Shown here one piece after another: positions 25,638 to 34,262 of a stretch of 64,000 nt of DNA. The stretch is taken from positions 1,698,501 to 1,762,500 of the forward strand of contig NZ_CP073720.1 in the NCBI RefSeq assembly GCF_025137375.1, read 5' to 3'. Under the pieces are notes generated by a model that had not been told where the DNA came from, did no database searches, and saw only the letters and a list, made by a program, of their open reading frames with translations. The stretch comes from Dactylosporangium fulvum (GTDB lineage Bacteria; Actinomycetota; Actinomycetes; Mycobacteriales; Micromonosporaceae). Position 1 is the stretch's first letter. Every line of letters begins with the position of its first letter. Position numbers and translations under genes: made by a program.

Positions 25638-26336
25638 GTGAGCCATCCGGCGGCGGACGACGCCCACCACCACGCCGACGTCTCGGGCGGCTGGCTGCGC
25701 GCGGCCGTCTTCGGCGCCATGGACGGGCTCGTCACCAACATCGCGTTGATCGCCGGTGTCGGCGGCGGCGGGATCGCGCCGCGGGAGATCGTGATCACGG
25801 GCACGGCCGGCCTGGTCGCCGGGGCGATCTCGATGGGGCTGGGCGAGTTCACCAGCGTGCGTGCGCAGAACGAGCAGCTGGCGGCGGAGGTCGCCAAGGA
25901 GCGGATCGAGCTGGCCCGCTTCCCGGAGGCCGAGGCGGCCGAACTGGCCCGCATCTGGGAGGCGCGGGGAGTGCCCGCCGGCCTGGCGCTGGAGGTGGCG
26001 TCGATCCTCGGCCGCAATCCGGACGAAGCGGTCAGAGTCCACGCCCAGGAGGAGCTGGGCATGGACCCGAACGATTCGCCCAGTCCGTGGACGGCGGCGA
26101 TCTCGTCGTTCGTGTGCTTCTCGATCGGGGCGCTGGTCCCCCTGTTGCCGTACCTGCTGGGGGCGTCCTCGTTGACGCTCCCCCTGGCGGCAGGCGGGGC
26201 CGGGTTGTTCGTGGCCGGTGCGCTCGTGGCCCGTTTCACCCGGCGGTCGTGGTGGTGGGCAGGGCTCCGGCAGCTGCTGCTCGGTGCGGCGGCGGCCGGG
26301 GCGACGTATCTCATCGGGCGGCTCTTCGTGGCCTGA
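25638..26336 (+). CDS. VIT1/CCC1-family membrane protein
   Basis: A 232-residue protein of the vacuolar iron transporter (VIT1/CCC1) family, which moves Fe2+ or Mn2+ across membranes. Two N-terminal helices contain VFGAMDGLVTNIALIAGVGG and GAISMGLGEFTSV. A charged helical cytoplasmic domain follows (about residues 75-135: AKERIELARFPEAEAAELAR), then three C-terminal helices. A His-rich tail (AHHHAD) is at the N-terminus. The GTG at 25638 has GGAG six bases upstream; a GTG at 25611 is the alternative. Bacterial members often occur near ferritin-like proteins, and a DUF4439 ferritin-like pair is downstream on the other strand. Confidence 0.88.
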   Translation: MSHPAADDAHHHADVSGGWLRAAVFGAMDGLVTNIALIAGVGGGGIAPREIVITGTAGLVAGAISMGLGEFTSVRAQNEQLAAEVAKERIELARFPEAEAAELARIWEARGVPAGLALEVASILGRNPDEAVRVHAQEELGMDPNDSPSPWTAAISSFVCFSIGALVPLLPYLLGASSLTLPLAAGGAGLFVAGALVARFTRRSWWWAGLRQLLLGAAAAGATYLIGRLFVA

Positions 26337-26338
26337 CC

Positions 26339-26371
26339 CGTCTCGGGGAACCGGGTGGTCTCCCCGAGACG
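26339..26371. terminator. Hairpin between convergent VIT and DUF4439-side genes
   Basis: CGTCTCGGGGA (26339-26349) and TCCCCGAGACG (26361-26371) pair perfectly over 11 bp with an 11-base loop. The hairpin sits three bases after the VIT stop and just past the 3' end of the minus-strand unit. No T-run. Confidence 0.6.
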
Positions 26372-26378
26372 GCAGGGC

Positions 26379-26441
26379 TCACGAGACGGGTGATGAACGA
26401 CGCGGCTGCATCGTCGGACCGGCCCACGCGGTGCGGCGCAT
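26379..26441 (-). CDS. Candidate 20-residue small protein
   Basis: On the minus strand an ATG at 26441 is preceded by AGAGGAG with a six-base gap, an excellent ribosome binding site. It opens a 20-codon ORF reading MRRTAWAGPTMQPRRSSPVS, followed within eight bases by a strong hairpin. The arrangement (binding site, short ORF, hairpin) is compact and gene-like. The peptide has no recognisable motif. Confidence 0.3.
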   Translation of the reverse strand: MRRTAWAGPTMQPRRSSPVS

Positions 26442-26562
26442 GTCGGGCTCCTCTCGTTCGGACGCTCGTGGCGTGATGTAACGATCGTCGCGGAGCGGAC
26501 AGGCCCGTGGGGGGTCGCGCCGTAGCTGTGGCACGGTTTCGGGAGAGTCAGGGTTTCCTGAG

Positions 26563-26991
26563 TCAGAGCTTCCCCGGGAACGGCACGGACACCGGCGTGA
26601 CCCCGGCGGCCTGGCGGAACGCAACAGCCCGGGCGGCGCAGTCCACGAGGGCGTCCAGCGACAGTTTCCGCACCTCACCGGCGGTGGCCGGCAATGCGAG
26701 CCGCCATTGCGCGCCGGTCCGCTCCTCGATCAGCACCGCCAGTTTCAGCGCCGACGCGCGGTCGGTGATCGGGAACGGCAGCGTGTAGGCCGGCGCGGCG
26801 GGCGGCGGCGTGACCCCGGCGCCGGCGAGCCGGACGATCAGTGCGTCGCGGCGGGTCCGGTGCGCGGCCTCGGCGGTGCGGGCCAGGTTGACGGCGCCGC
26901 CGTCGAACTTCGGGCCGGCCATCCCGTAACCGTAGATGGCGGCGTGCTCGGCCTGCAGCGTGGCGACGAGCCGCTCGTCGGCCGGGGTCAT
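26563..26991 (-). CDS. DUF4439 ferritin-like domain protein
   Basis: A 142-residue all-helical protein of the DUF4439 type, with a ferritin-like four-helix look. Helix 1 contains LVATLQAEHAAIYGYG and helix 2 NLARTAEAAHRTRRDALIVR; both have Glu/His spacing that could bind metal, although metal binding has not been established for the group as far as I know. The ATG at 26991 overlaps the stop of the upstream lipoprotein gene (ATGA), so the two are co-translated. The pair occurs next to rimP in many actinobacteria. Confidence 0.82.
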   Translation of the reverse strand: MTPADERLVATLQAEHAAIYGYGMAGPKFDGGAVNLARTAEAAHRTRRDALIVRLAGAGVTPPPAAPAYTLPFPITDRASALKLAVLIEERTGAQWRLALPATAGEVRKLSLDALVDCAARAVAFRQAAGVTPVSVPFPGKL

Positions 26992-27470
26992 GTGAGGACC
27001 TCGATGTGACCGGCGCGGCAGGCGGCGATCGAGCCGAGCAGCGCCGCACGATACGACGGGGCGGACAGGCAGGCGTTCTCGGCGTCCTCGCGGCCCCGCT
27101 TCTCCAGGTTGACCAGTTCCGTGAGCGCCGCGCCCTGCTCGGCCGGCAGCGCCGACGCACTCGGCGCCGCGCTGCCCTGGGGGAACGGCCCGGACTCGTT
27201 GAGCCCGATCTCCCGGGCGAGCGCGATGACGTGCTGGTCGTGGTCGTCCTTCAGCAACCCGAGCCGGTCCTGCAGGCCCGGGAACGCGGAGAGCGCCTCG
27301 CCGTAGCGGTCCCGCAGGGCGACCGTGCCCTGGAGCAGGGGCAGCAGGGCATCGGGGGCCGGGTGCCACTCCGTGGTCTGCCGCGCGGTGATGTCGCATC
27401 CCGCGGCAAGGGCCGTCATGAGCGCGGCGCCGCCGGCGAGGACGGTTCTGCGTGGGATGGACACGCGCAA
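26988..27470 (-). CDS. Putative lipoprotein or Tat-exported partner of the DUF4439 protein
   Basis: A 160-residue exported protein. It begins with an RR-containing signal (IPRRTVLAGGAALMTALAAG) directly followed by Cys, giving a lipobox LAAGC; lipid anchoring after Tat or Sec export is likely. The mature part is helical with many charged residues (GLLKDDHDQHVIALAREIGL), ferritin-like in composition. The start is TTG at 27470 or GTG at 27464; AGGA lies about 13 bases upstream. It forms a two-gene unit with the DUF4439 protein and is divergent from rimP. The 195-bp gap to rimP holds no other feature recognised. Confidence 0.75.
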   Translation of the reverse strand: MRVSIPRRTVLAGGAALMTALAAGCDITARQTTEWHPAPDALLPLLQGTVALRDRYGEALSAFPGLQDRLGLLKDDHDQHVIALAREIGLNESGPFPQGSAAPSASALPAEQGAALTELVNLEKRGREDAENACLSAPSYRAALLGSIAACRAGHIEVLT

Positions 27471-27665
27471 TAGTCAACACCATCCTGGCCCCTTCCGGTG
27501 CACCAGACTCACCGACCCCGCCCACCGACCGGCCGGGTTTGGAGCGCCGCTGGGACGCCCCGCGGCACATCGCGTTACGCTCATGGCTGAGCCGCCCGCG
27601 CGCACTGACGCTGGCGGCGTGACGGCGTGTGCCCGTGAACCGGGCCTTATAGGGAGGTGTCGACC

Positions 27666-28187
27666 GTGGCTCAGCATCGTCAGCGCCTGCTTGCGGTGGT
27701 CGAGCCCGTGGTCACCGCCACCGGCTACGACCTCGAGGACCTGTCGGTCAGCCGGGTCGGCCGCCGGCACCTGCTGCGGATCGCCGTCGACAGCGACAAC
27801 GGGGTGGACCTCGACGCGGTCGCCGACCTGTCGCGTGCGATCTCGGCCGCCCTCGACAAGGCGGAGGCGGACGGCGACGAGCTGATCGCGGGGGAGTATG
27901 AGCTGGAGGTCGGTTCGCCCGGTGTCGATCGGCTGCTGACCGAGCCGCGGCACTGGCGGCGCAACCGGACCCGGCTCGTGAAAGTCCAGGTGGACGGCCA
28001 AGAGGTGACCGGACGGGTGGTCGTCGCGGACGACAACGGCGTCACGCTGGACGTCAACGGCACGGCACAGCCCGTTGCCTATGGTGCTCTCGGGCCGGGG
28101 CGGGTGCAGGTGGAGCTCAAGCGCCTCGCCGAGCTGCCGGAGCTACCCGACGTTGATGAGGATGAGGAAGAGGAGGACGGGGAGTGA
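27666..28187 (+). CDS. rimP: Ribosome maturation factor RimP
   Basis: Assists 30S subunit assembly at an early step. The N-terminal alpha/beta domain shows [19 protein letters not shown], and the signature stretch [14 protein letters not shown] is followed by the C-terminal SH3-like barrel. It ends in an acidic run ([12 protein letters not shown]). The GTG at 27666 has AGGGAGG at 27651-27657 with an eight-base gap; an in-frame GTG at 27657 overlaps that site and is rejected. It overlaps nusA by four bases and opens the conserved rimP-nusA-ylxR-infB block. Confidence 0.96.
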   Translation: MAQHRQRLLAVVEPVVTATGYDLEDLSVSRVGRRHLLRIAVDSDNGVDLDAVADLSRAISAALDKAEADGDELIAGEYELEVGSPGVDRLLTEPRHWRRNRTRLVKVQVDGQEVTGRVVVADDNGVTLDVNGTAQPVAYGALGPGRVQVELKRLAELPELPDVDEDEEEEDGE

Positions 28188-29218
28188 ACATCGACCTTGC
28201 GGCCCTCCGCGCGCTGGAGCGCGAACGGGAGATCCCGTTCGAGACCATCCTCGCGGCGATCGAGACGGCCCTGCTGACGGCCTACCGGCACACCGAGGGT
28301 GCCAACCCGCACGCCCGGGTCGAGATCGACCGGCGCACGGGCGCGGCTTCGGTGCTGGCTCAGGACCTCGACGACGACGGCACGATCGTCCGCGAGTATG
28401 ACGACACCCCGCACGACTTCGGGCGGATCGCCGCGATGACCGCCAAGCAGGTCATCCTGCAGCGGCTGCGCGAGGCGACCGACGAGGCGCACTTCGGGGA
28501 GTACGTCGGCCGGGACGGTGACCTGGTGACAGGTGTCATCCAGGCGCACGAGGCGCGGACCGAGAAGGGCATCGTCACCATCGACCTCGGCAAGATCGAG
28601 GGCATGCTGCCGGCCGCCGAGCAGGTCCCCGGCGAGCGCTACGAGCACGGTCAGCGGATCAAGGCCATCGTCGTCCACGTGGCAAAAGGCTTCCGTGGCC
28701 CCCAGGTCACCCTGTCCCGGTCCCACCCCAACCTGGTGAAGCGCCTGTTCGCACTGGAGGTGCCGGAGATCGCCGACGGCACGGTCGAGATCGCGGCCAT
28801 CGCCCGGGAGGCCGGGCACCGGACCAAGATCGCGGTCCGTTCGACGGTGCCGGGGGTGAACGCCAAGGGTGCCTGCATCGGGCCGATGGGCCAGCGGGTC
28901 CGGGCGGTCATGAGCGAGCTGCACGGTGAGAAGATCGACATTATCGACTGGTCCGAGGACCCTGCGCAGTTTGTCGGAAACGCCCTTTCTCCCGCAAAAG
29001 CGCTCAACGTCGAGGTAGTTGATGCGGCGAACCGGGCGGCCCGGGTGACCGTCCCCGACTTCCAGCTTTCCCTGGCCATCGGCCGTGAGGGCCAGAACGC
29101 GCGGCTCGCGGCGCGGCTCACCGGATGGCGGATCGACATCCGACCGGACAACGCGCCGGATGGCAACGTCGATCACGTCACCGGACCGGGCGCGGCGCGA
29201 GCCGAAAGTGCAGGGTAG
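28184..29218 (+). CDS. nusA: Transcription termination/antitermination protein NusA
   Basis: An RNA polymerase-binding factor that modulates pausing, termination and antitermination. The N-terminal polymerase-binding domain is followed by an S1 domain (about residues 105-175: [20 protein letters not shown]) and two KH domains ([20 protein letters not shown], then [20 protein letters not shown]). At 344 residues it lacks the C-terminal acidic repeats of E. coli, as in other actinobacteria. The GTG start overlaps the rimP stop (GTGA), so the two are translationally coupled. Confidence 0.97.
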   Translation: MNIDLAALRALEREREIPFETILAAIETALLTAYRHTEGANPHARVEIDRRTGAASVLAQDLDDDGTIVREYDDTPHDFGRIAAMTAKQVILQRLREATDEAHFGEYVGRDGDLVTGVIQAHEARTEKGIVTIDLGKIEGMLPAAEQVPGERYEHGQRIKAIVVHVAKGFRGPQVTLSRSHPNLVKRLFALEVPEIADGTVEIAAIAREAGHRTKIAVRSTVPGVNAKGACIGPMGQRVRAVMSELHGEKIDIIDWSEDPAQFVGNALSPAKALNVEVVDAANRAARVTVPDFQLSLAIGREGQNARLAARLTGWRIDIRPDNAPDGNVDHVTGPGAARAESAG

Positions 29219-29253
29219 ACTTCTTGGCGGTACGTCGCACGCCCCCGGCTGGC

Positions 29254-29592
29254 ATGCCCGTGATTCCGGCTGCGCCGGTTCGCACCTGTGTGGGTTGTCG
29301 GAAGCGTGCGTCATCCTCCGAGTTGCTGCGTGTTGTCGCGATCGAGTCCGGCCCTGACCAGTTCAAGGCTGTCCCCGATCCGGCCCGCAGACGGCCGGGT
29401 CGGGGAGCGCACCTGCATCCTGATCCGGCTTGCCTCGCGCTAGCGGAGCGTCGGCGCGCCTTCGGGCGTGCTCTGCGCGTGACCGGGGTCCTCGACACCG
29501 GTTCGCTGGCCGAAGCTGTCGCCGCGGCGGCGCCGTCCTCGAAGGCGGCCTCCGGCGGGGTGACGGTGACGGAGCCGGAGCAATCGCGGTGA
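29254..29592 (+). CDS. ylxR: YlxR/DUF448 RNA-binding protein (RnpM-like)
   Basis: A small basic nucleic-acid-binding protein always found between nusA and infB. The signature VRTCVGCRKRASSSELLRVV and the later GRGAHLHPDPACLALAERRR are both present. Work in Bacillus links this family to RNase P modulation; other roles in transcription have been proposed. The start is uncertain: the ATG at 29254 lacks a ribosome binding site, and a TTG at 29224 is preceded by AGGG. A -10-like TAGACT (29216-29221) overlaps the nusA stop, which would give a transcript starting near 29228. The C-terminus is Ala/Ser-rich. Confidence 0.9.
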   Translation: MPVIPAAPVRTCVGCRKRASSSELLRVVAIESGPDQFKAVPDPARRRPGRGAHLHPDPACLALAERRRAFGRALRVTGVLDTGSLAEAVAAAAPSSKAASGGVTVTEPEQSR

Positions 29593-29751
29593 TCGGAACC
29601 GCCGATGGTGGGAGCGCGACGCTCTCACCCGGACACGCAAGGTAGGACGACGGACATGAGCACACGATGAAGTCCCTGAGATGACCAGGCTTCAAGTGCA
29701 CGAGTGAGGTCGGCGCGGACTTTGCCGCCCGGCCTCGAGATGAGGAGTGCA

Positions 29752-32700
29752 GTGGCAGGCAAGGCCCGCGTACACGAGCTGGCGAAAGAGCTCGGGGTCG
29801 AAAGCAAGACCGTGCTCGCGAAGCTGCAGGAGCTTGGCGAGTACGTGAAGTCCGCATCAAGCACGGTCGAGGCGCCTGTGGCGCGCCGGCTGCGTGCGAG
29901 CTTCGAGTCCGGAGGTGCCGCCCCGGCACCGTCCGCCCCTCCTGCGCCGGCAACACCGGCCCCCTCGGCCGCGCCCGTTCCGACGGCACCGCGTCCGACG
30001 CCGGTCAGCCCGGCAGCCAAGCCATTTGCGCCGCCGAAGCGGCCGCAGCCCCCGACGGGCGGCGGTCAGGGCGGCGGACGAGGCCCCGTTCCCGGACCGC
30101 CGCGCCCGACTCCGCCGGCGGTCAAGCCCACAAGCGCACACGACATCGAGGTGGCCGCAGCCGAGCAGCGCGCCGCCGCGTTGAAGGCTGAGCAGGAAGC
30201 GGCGATGAAGGCCGCCCAGCAGGCCCGTCAGCGTGAGAACACCCGGCGTGACGCGCCGCCGTCCGGCGGTGGCGCCCCGACACCGGGTCCCCGTCCGGGC
30301 CCGGTGCCCACGCCGCCCGGTGCCGCGCCGACCCCGGGCGCTCCGCGTCCCGGCCAAGGCCCGCGCCCTGGTGGCAATCGCCCGCCGGCCCGGTCGCCGG
30401 GCAACAACCCGTTCGGTGTCTCCGGTGGCGCGACCCCGCGTCCCCCGACACCGGGCAACATCCCGCGGCCCAACCCGTCCTCGATGCCGCCGCGGCCCAA
30501 CCCCGCCTCGATGGGCGGCCCCCGGCCGAACCCGTCGCAGATGCCGAGCCAGCGCCCGGGTCGCCCCGGTGGCCCCGGTGGTGACCGTCCCGGTCGTCCC
30601 GGCGGCGGTGGCGGCGGTTTCCGCGGCGGTCCCGGCGGCGGTGCCGGTCGTCCCGGCGGTCCCGGTGGGGGCGGCGGCGGTGGCGGTTTCCGTGGCGGTC
30701 CCGGTGGGGGCGGCGGCGGTGGCGGTTTCCGTGGCGGTCCCGGTGGCGGTGGCGGCGGTGGCGGTTTCCGTGGCGGTCCCGGTGGTGGCGGCGGTGCTCC
30801 CGCGGGTGCGGGCGGTGCCGGTCGTCCCGGTGGTGGCGCCGGTGGTCGTGGCCGTGGCGGCGGTGCCGCGGGTGCCTTCGGGCGTCCGGGCGGTCGTCCG
30901 ACCCGTGGCCGCAAGTCGAAGAAGCAGCGCAGACAAGAGTTCGACAACCTGTCCGCGCCCACCATGGGCTCGGGCGCCCCGCGGGGTCAGGGTCAGACGA
31001 TCCGCCTCCCGCAGGGTGCGTCGCTGTCGGACTTCGCCGACCGGATCAACGCCAACCCGGGCTCGCTCGTCCAGGAGATGTTCAACCTGGGCGAGATGGT
31101 GACGGCCACCCAGTCGTGCACCAACGAGACGCTGCTGCTGCTCGGTGAGCACCTCGGCTTCGACGTGCAGATCGTCAGCCCCGAGGACGAGGACCGCGAG
31201 CTGCTGGCCCGCTTCGACATCGACCTCGACGCCGACGTCGACGAGGAGCGCCTCGTCACCCGGCCGCCGGTCGTGACCGTCATGGGTCACGTCGACCACG
31301 GTAAGACGAAGCTGCTGGACGCGATCCGGCAGACCAACGTCGCCGCGGGCGAGGCGGGTGGCATCACCCAGCACATCGGTGCCTACCAGGTGCACGTCGA
31401 GCACGAGAGCGAAGACCGCGCGATCACGTTCATCGACACCCCGGGTCACGAGGCGTTCACCGCCATGCGTGCTCGTGGTGCGCAGGCCACGGACATCGTG
31501 GTCCTGGTGGTCGCGGCCGACGACGGCGTCATGCCCCAGACGATCGAGGCGTTGAACCACGCCCAGGCGGCCGAGGTGCCGATCGTGGTCGCGGTCAACA
31601 AGATCGACAAGCCCGAGGCCAACCCGGGCAAGGTGCGCCAGGAATTGACGCAGTATGGGCTGGTCGCCGAGGAGTACGGCGGCGAGACCATGTTCGTCGA
31701 CATCTCCGCGAAGAGCCGTATCAACATCGAGGGGCTTCTCGAGGCGGTGCTGCTGACCGCGGACGCCGCCCTCGACCTGCGGGCGCCCATCGACGGCCCG
31801 GCCCAGGGCATCGCGATCGAGTCGCACCTCGACCGCGGTCGTGGTCCGGTCGCGACGGTGCTCGTCGAGAAGGGCACGCTCAACGTCGGTGACTCGATCG
31901 TCGCCGGCCGGGCGTATGGTCGCGTCCGCGCGATGCTCGACGAGAACGGCAAGCCCGTCCCGCACGCCGGTCCGGCCCGTCCGGTCCTGGTGCTCGGTCT
32001 GACCTCGGTGCCCGGCGCCGGCGACACGTTCCTCGCCGCCGACGACGACCGCACCGCACGGCAGATCGCCGAGCAGCGGCAGGCCCGCCGCCGCGCGGCC
32101 GAGATGGCCTCGCGCACCGGCCGGGTCACCCTCGAGACGCTCTTCGAGCAGCTCAAGGAGGGCGAGAAGACCACGCTCAACCTGATCCTCAAGGGTGACG
32201 GTTCGGGTTCGGTCGAGGCGCTCGAGGACGCCCTGGTCAAGATCGTGGTGTCGGACGAGGTCCAGCTGCGCATCATCCACCGGGGTGTCGGTGCCGTCAC
32301 CCAGGACGACGTCAACCTGGCCAGCGCGTCGGACGCGATCATCATCGGGTTCAACGTGCGGGCCGAGGGTCGCACCCGGGAGCAGGCCGACCGCGAGGGC
32401 GTGGAGATCCGGTACTACACCGTCATCTACCAGGCCATCGAGGAGATCGAGACCGCGCTCAAGGGCATGCTCAAGCCGATCTACGAGGAGGTCGAGCTCG
32501 GCTCGGCGGAGATCCGCGAGGTCTTCCGCTCGTCGCGCTTCGGCAACATCGCCGGCTGCATCGTCCGCACCGGTCTCATCCGGCGCAACAGCAAGGCGCG
32601 CCTCATGCGCGACGGCGCCGTCGTGTCGGACAACCTGTCGATCGCCGGTCTGCGGCGGTTCAAGGACGACGCGACCGAGGTCCGCGAAGGGTTCGAGTGC

Positions 32701-32784
32701 GGTATCACGCTCGGCAACTACAACGACATTCAGGTCGGCGACGTCATCGAGACGTGGGAGCTGCGCGAGAAGGCGCGTAGCTGA
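29752..32784 (+). CDS. infB: Translation initiation factor IF-2
   Basis: A GTPase that brings fMet-tRNA to the 30S subunit and promotes 50S joining. The IF2_N helix is [21 protein letters not shown] long Pro/Gly/Ala-rich linker (about residues 55-400) includes 13-residue Gly-rich repeats. The G domain follows, with P-loop GHVDHGKT, switch II DTPGHE and NKID; then domains II, III and IV (ends [16 protein letters not shown]). The 1010-residue length is usual for actinomycetes. The GTG at 29752 with GAGGAG four bases upstream gives the expected [10 protein letters not shown] start. The 159-bp gap before it has no other gene. A clear terminator follows. Confidence 0.97.
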   Translation: MAGKARVHELAKELGVESKTVLAKLQELGEYVKSASSTVEAPVARRLRASFESGGAAPAPSAPPAPATPAPSAAPVPTAPRPTPVSPAAKPFAPPKRPQPPTGGGQGGGRGPVPGPPRPTPPAVKPTSAHDIEVAAAEQRAAALKAEQEAAMKAAQQARQRENTRRDAPPSGGGAPTPGPRPGPVPTPPGAAPTPGAPRPGQGPRPGGNRPPARSPGNNPFGVSGGATPRPPTPGNIPRPNPSSMPPRPNPASMGGPRPNPSQMPSQRPGRPGGPGGDRPGRPGGGGGGFRGGPGGGAGRPGGPGGGGGGGGFRGGPGGGGGGGGFRGGPGGGGGGGGFRGGPGGGGGAPAGAGGAGRPGGGAGGRGRGGGAAGAFGRPGGRPTRGRKSKKQRRQEFDNLSAPTMGSGAPRGQGQTIRLPQGASLSDFADRINANPGSLVQEMFNLGEMVTATQSCTNETLLLLGEHLGFDVQIVSPEDEDRELLARFDIDLDADVDEERLVTRPPVVTVMGHVDHGKTKLLDAIRQTNVAAGEAGGITQHIGAYQVHVEHESEDRAITFIDTPGHEAFTAMRARGAQATDIVVLVVAADDGVMPQTIEALNHAQAAEVPIVVAVNKIDKPEANPGKVRQELTQYGLVAEEYGGETMFVDISAKSRINIEGLLEAVLLTADAALDLRAPIDGPAQGIAIESHLDRGRGPVATVLVEKGTLNVGDSIVAGRAYGRVRAMLDENGKPVPHAGPARPVLVLGLTSVPGAGDTFLAADDDRTARQIAEQRQARRRAAEMASRTGRVTLETLFEQLKEGEKTTLNLILKGDGSGSVEALEDALVKIVVSDEVQLRIIHRGVGAVTQDDVNLASASDAIIIGFNVRAEGRTREQADREGVEIRYYTVIYQAIEEIETALKGMLKPIYEEVELGSAEIREVFRSSRFGNIAGCIVRTGLIRRNSKARLMRDGAVVSDNLSIAGLRRFKDDATEVREGFECGITLGNYNDIQVGDVIETWELREKARS
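30619..30800 (+). repeat. 39-bp in-frame repeats in infB encoding Gly-rich linker
   Basis: The unit encodes [13 protein letters not shown]. Full copies begin at 30688, 30727 and 30766, exactly 39 bp apart, with a diverged copy at 30619. They lie in the disordered linker of IF-2, so copy-number change keeps the frame. This is a probable length-variable site between strains. Confidence 0.85.
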
Positions 32785-32802
32785 TCACCTCGAGGTGCTC
32801 GG

Positions 32803-32833
32803 AGGGGCCGCGGGTCATCCCGCGGCCCCTTTC
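32803..32833 (+). terminator. Intrinsic terminator after infB
   Basis: AGGGGCCGCGGG (32803-32814) pairs perfectly with CCCGCGGCCCCT (32819-32830) over 12 bp around a TCAT loop, with TTT at the end of the stem. It begins 18 bases after the infB stop and would end the rimP-nusA-ylxR-infB transcript. Confidence 0.8.
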
Positions 32834-32902
32834 GCATGCGCGGCCTTTGGCACGCCGGGACGGTCGACTCGGCGATGTGACAGGCGTAACGTCGGCCGGG
32901 TC

Positions 32903-33289
32903 ATGAGTCTTTCGTGGTGGTCGATCGAGGTGTGCGACGGGACATACCCGGCGCGTCAATGGCGTGACGCCTACGCGGCCGCGCTCACCGAGGCCGCCGT
33001 CACGCACGGCGCCCGCGACTGGGCGTGGCGGTTCGAGTCGTTCGGCGTCGTGCTCGAGATCGGCTTCGCCGAGGAGGACGACTGGCAGCGCTTCCGGCAT
33101 CTGCCCGCGGTCGTGGCGGCGCTGGACGCGGTCGACCCGACGACGCTTTACGTCTACCCCGGCCGTGGCGGTAGCGCCGGCGCAGGCCACCCGCGGCGCC
33201 GCGGTCCGTTGCCCGCGGCGGGCGCCGCCCCGCTGCCGGAGGAGCCGGAGCCTGTTCTGGTGGCTCGGCCTCCGCTGCTGGTCTCCTGA
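32903..33289 (+). CDS. Hypothetical protein between infB and DUF503 gene
   Basis: A 128-residue soluble protein. The first 90 residues look folded (SWWSIEVCDGTYPARQWRDA, then WAWRFESFGVVLEIGFAEED and DDWQRFRHLPAVVAALDAV). The last 35 are Pro/Ala/Arg-rich and probably disordered. I do not recognise a named domain. The ATG at 32903 has no ribosome binding site; TAACGT ends ten bases before it. Its location between infB and the DUF503 gene suggests a conserved actinobacterial neighbour of the translation block, but no role can be given. Confidence 0.65.
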   Translation: MSLSWWSIEVCDGTYPARQWRDAYAAALTEAAVTHGARDWAWRFESFGVVLEIGFAEEDDWQRFRHLPAVVAALDAVDPTTLYVYPGRGGSAGAGHPRRRGPLPAAGAAPLPEEPEPVLVARPPLLVS

Positions 33290-33359
33290 GCCCGCTCGCG
33301 GCCCTTCGCGCGGAATACATGGAGGCGGTTCATCCGTGCGCCGGATAAGATGCTGCGCC

Positions 33360-33656
33360 GTGTATACCGGAACCGCGATCTTTGACCTTCTCCTTCCCGG
33401 TGACTCCCGCTCCCTGAAGGCCAAGCGGTCGTATGTGCGGCCCCTGGTGGCCTACCTGCGCAAGTTCGAGGTGTCCGTCGCCGAGGTGGGGGCCCTTGAC
33501 CTGCACGGACGGGCCGAGATCGGGGTCGCCGTCGTCGCGGCCGAGGCCGGGCACGTGCGTGAGGTGCTGGACAGTTGCGAGCGGGCGGTCGCGGGCCGGC
33601 CCGAGGTGGAGTTGCTCTCCGTGCGCCGTCGGCTGCACGGTGACGACGACGAGTAA
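33360..33656 (+). CDS. DUF503 (YlxP-like) protein
   Basis: A 98-residue member of the DUF503/YlxP family. It shows the family start YTGTAIFDLLLPGDSRSLKA with KRSYVRPLV, followed by a ferredoxin-like alpha/beta pattern. The family usually lies between infB and rbfA, as here, and is thought to work in ribosome assembly or RNA binding, but a biochemical role is not settled. The GTG at 33360 is supported by TAAGAT at 33346-33351 ending eight bases upstream, which indicates a leaderless transcript. Confidence 0.92.
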   Translation: MYTGTAIFDLLLPGDSRSLKAKRSYVRPLVAYLRKFEVSVAEVGALDLHGRAEIGVAVVAAEAGHVREVLDSCERAVAGRPEVELLSVRRRLHGDDDE

Positions 33657-33779
33657 TCCTGCGCTCCGAACGCGGCCCTGTGGGTGGGTCGCGGGTACTG
33701 TCAGAGCGTTGGTCAGATCTTCAGATCCGGGGGCGGTCGCGACCGACCGGCGGATCGTTTGGCTGCGGAGGTGTTCGAG

Positions 33780-34262
33780 ATGACGGATCCGGCGAAGGTG
33801 CGGCGGCACGCGGAGCGTGTGCGGGAACTTGTCGCATCGGTGGTGCGGACGCAGATCAAGGACCCCCGGCTGGGCATGATCACGATCACCGACGCGCGGA
33901 TCACGGCTGATCTGCGTGAAGCGACGGTGTTCTACACGGTGCTCGGTGACGCGGCAGCACAGGCCGGCACCGCGGCCGCTCTGGAGAGTGCCAAGGGCCT
34001 GCTGCGCTCGACCGTGGGGAAGGCGCTCGGGCTGCGGCACTCGCCCAGTCTGACGTTCGTGCACGACGACGTGTCCGACCACGCCAAGCACATCGACGAG
34101 CTGCTGGCCAGCGCCCGCAGTGCCGACGCGGAGGTGCAGCGGCTCGCCGCGGGCGCCCGATACGCGGGTGACCCCCAGCCGTACAAGCTGGAGGACGACC
34201 AGGACGACCTGGAGGCCGACGGCGTCGACGGCGAGGTGGTCGTCGGCCAGGACCGGCGGTGA
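33780..34262 (+). CDS. rbfA: 30S ribosome-binding factor A
   Basis: A KH-fold protein needed for late 16S rRNA 5'-end maturation and cold adaptation. Family stretches ELVASVVRTQIKDPRLGMIT, ATVFYTVLGD and HSPSLTFVHDDVSDHAKHID are all present. An acidic C-terminal tail of about 30 residues (EDDQDDLEADGVDGEV) follows. The ATG at 33780 has GGAGG nine bases upstream. The gene overlaps nrnA by four bases, so the two are co-translated. Confidence 0.96.
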   Translation: MTDPAKVRRHAERVRELVASVVRTQIKDPRLGMITITDARITADLREATVFYTVLGDAAAQAGTAAALESAKGLLRSTVGKALGLRHSPSLTFVHDDVSDHAKHIDELLASARSADAEVQRLAAGARYAGDPQPYKLEDDQDDLEADGVDGEVVVGQDRR

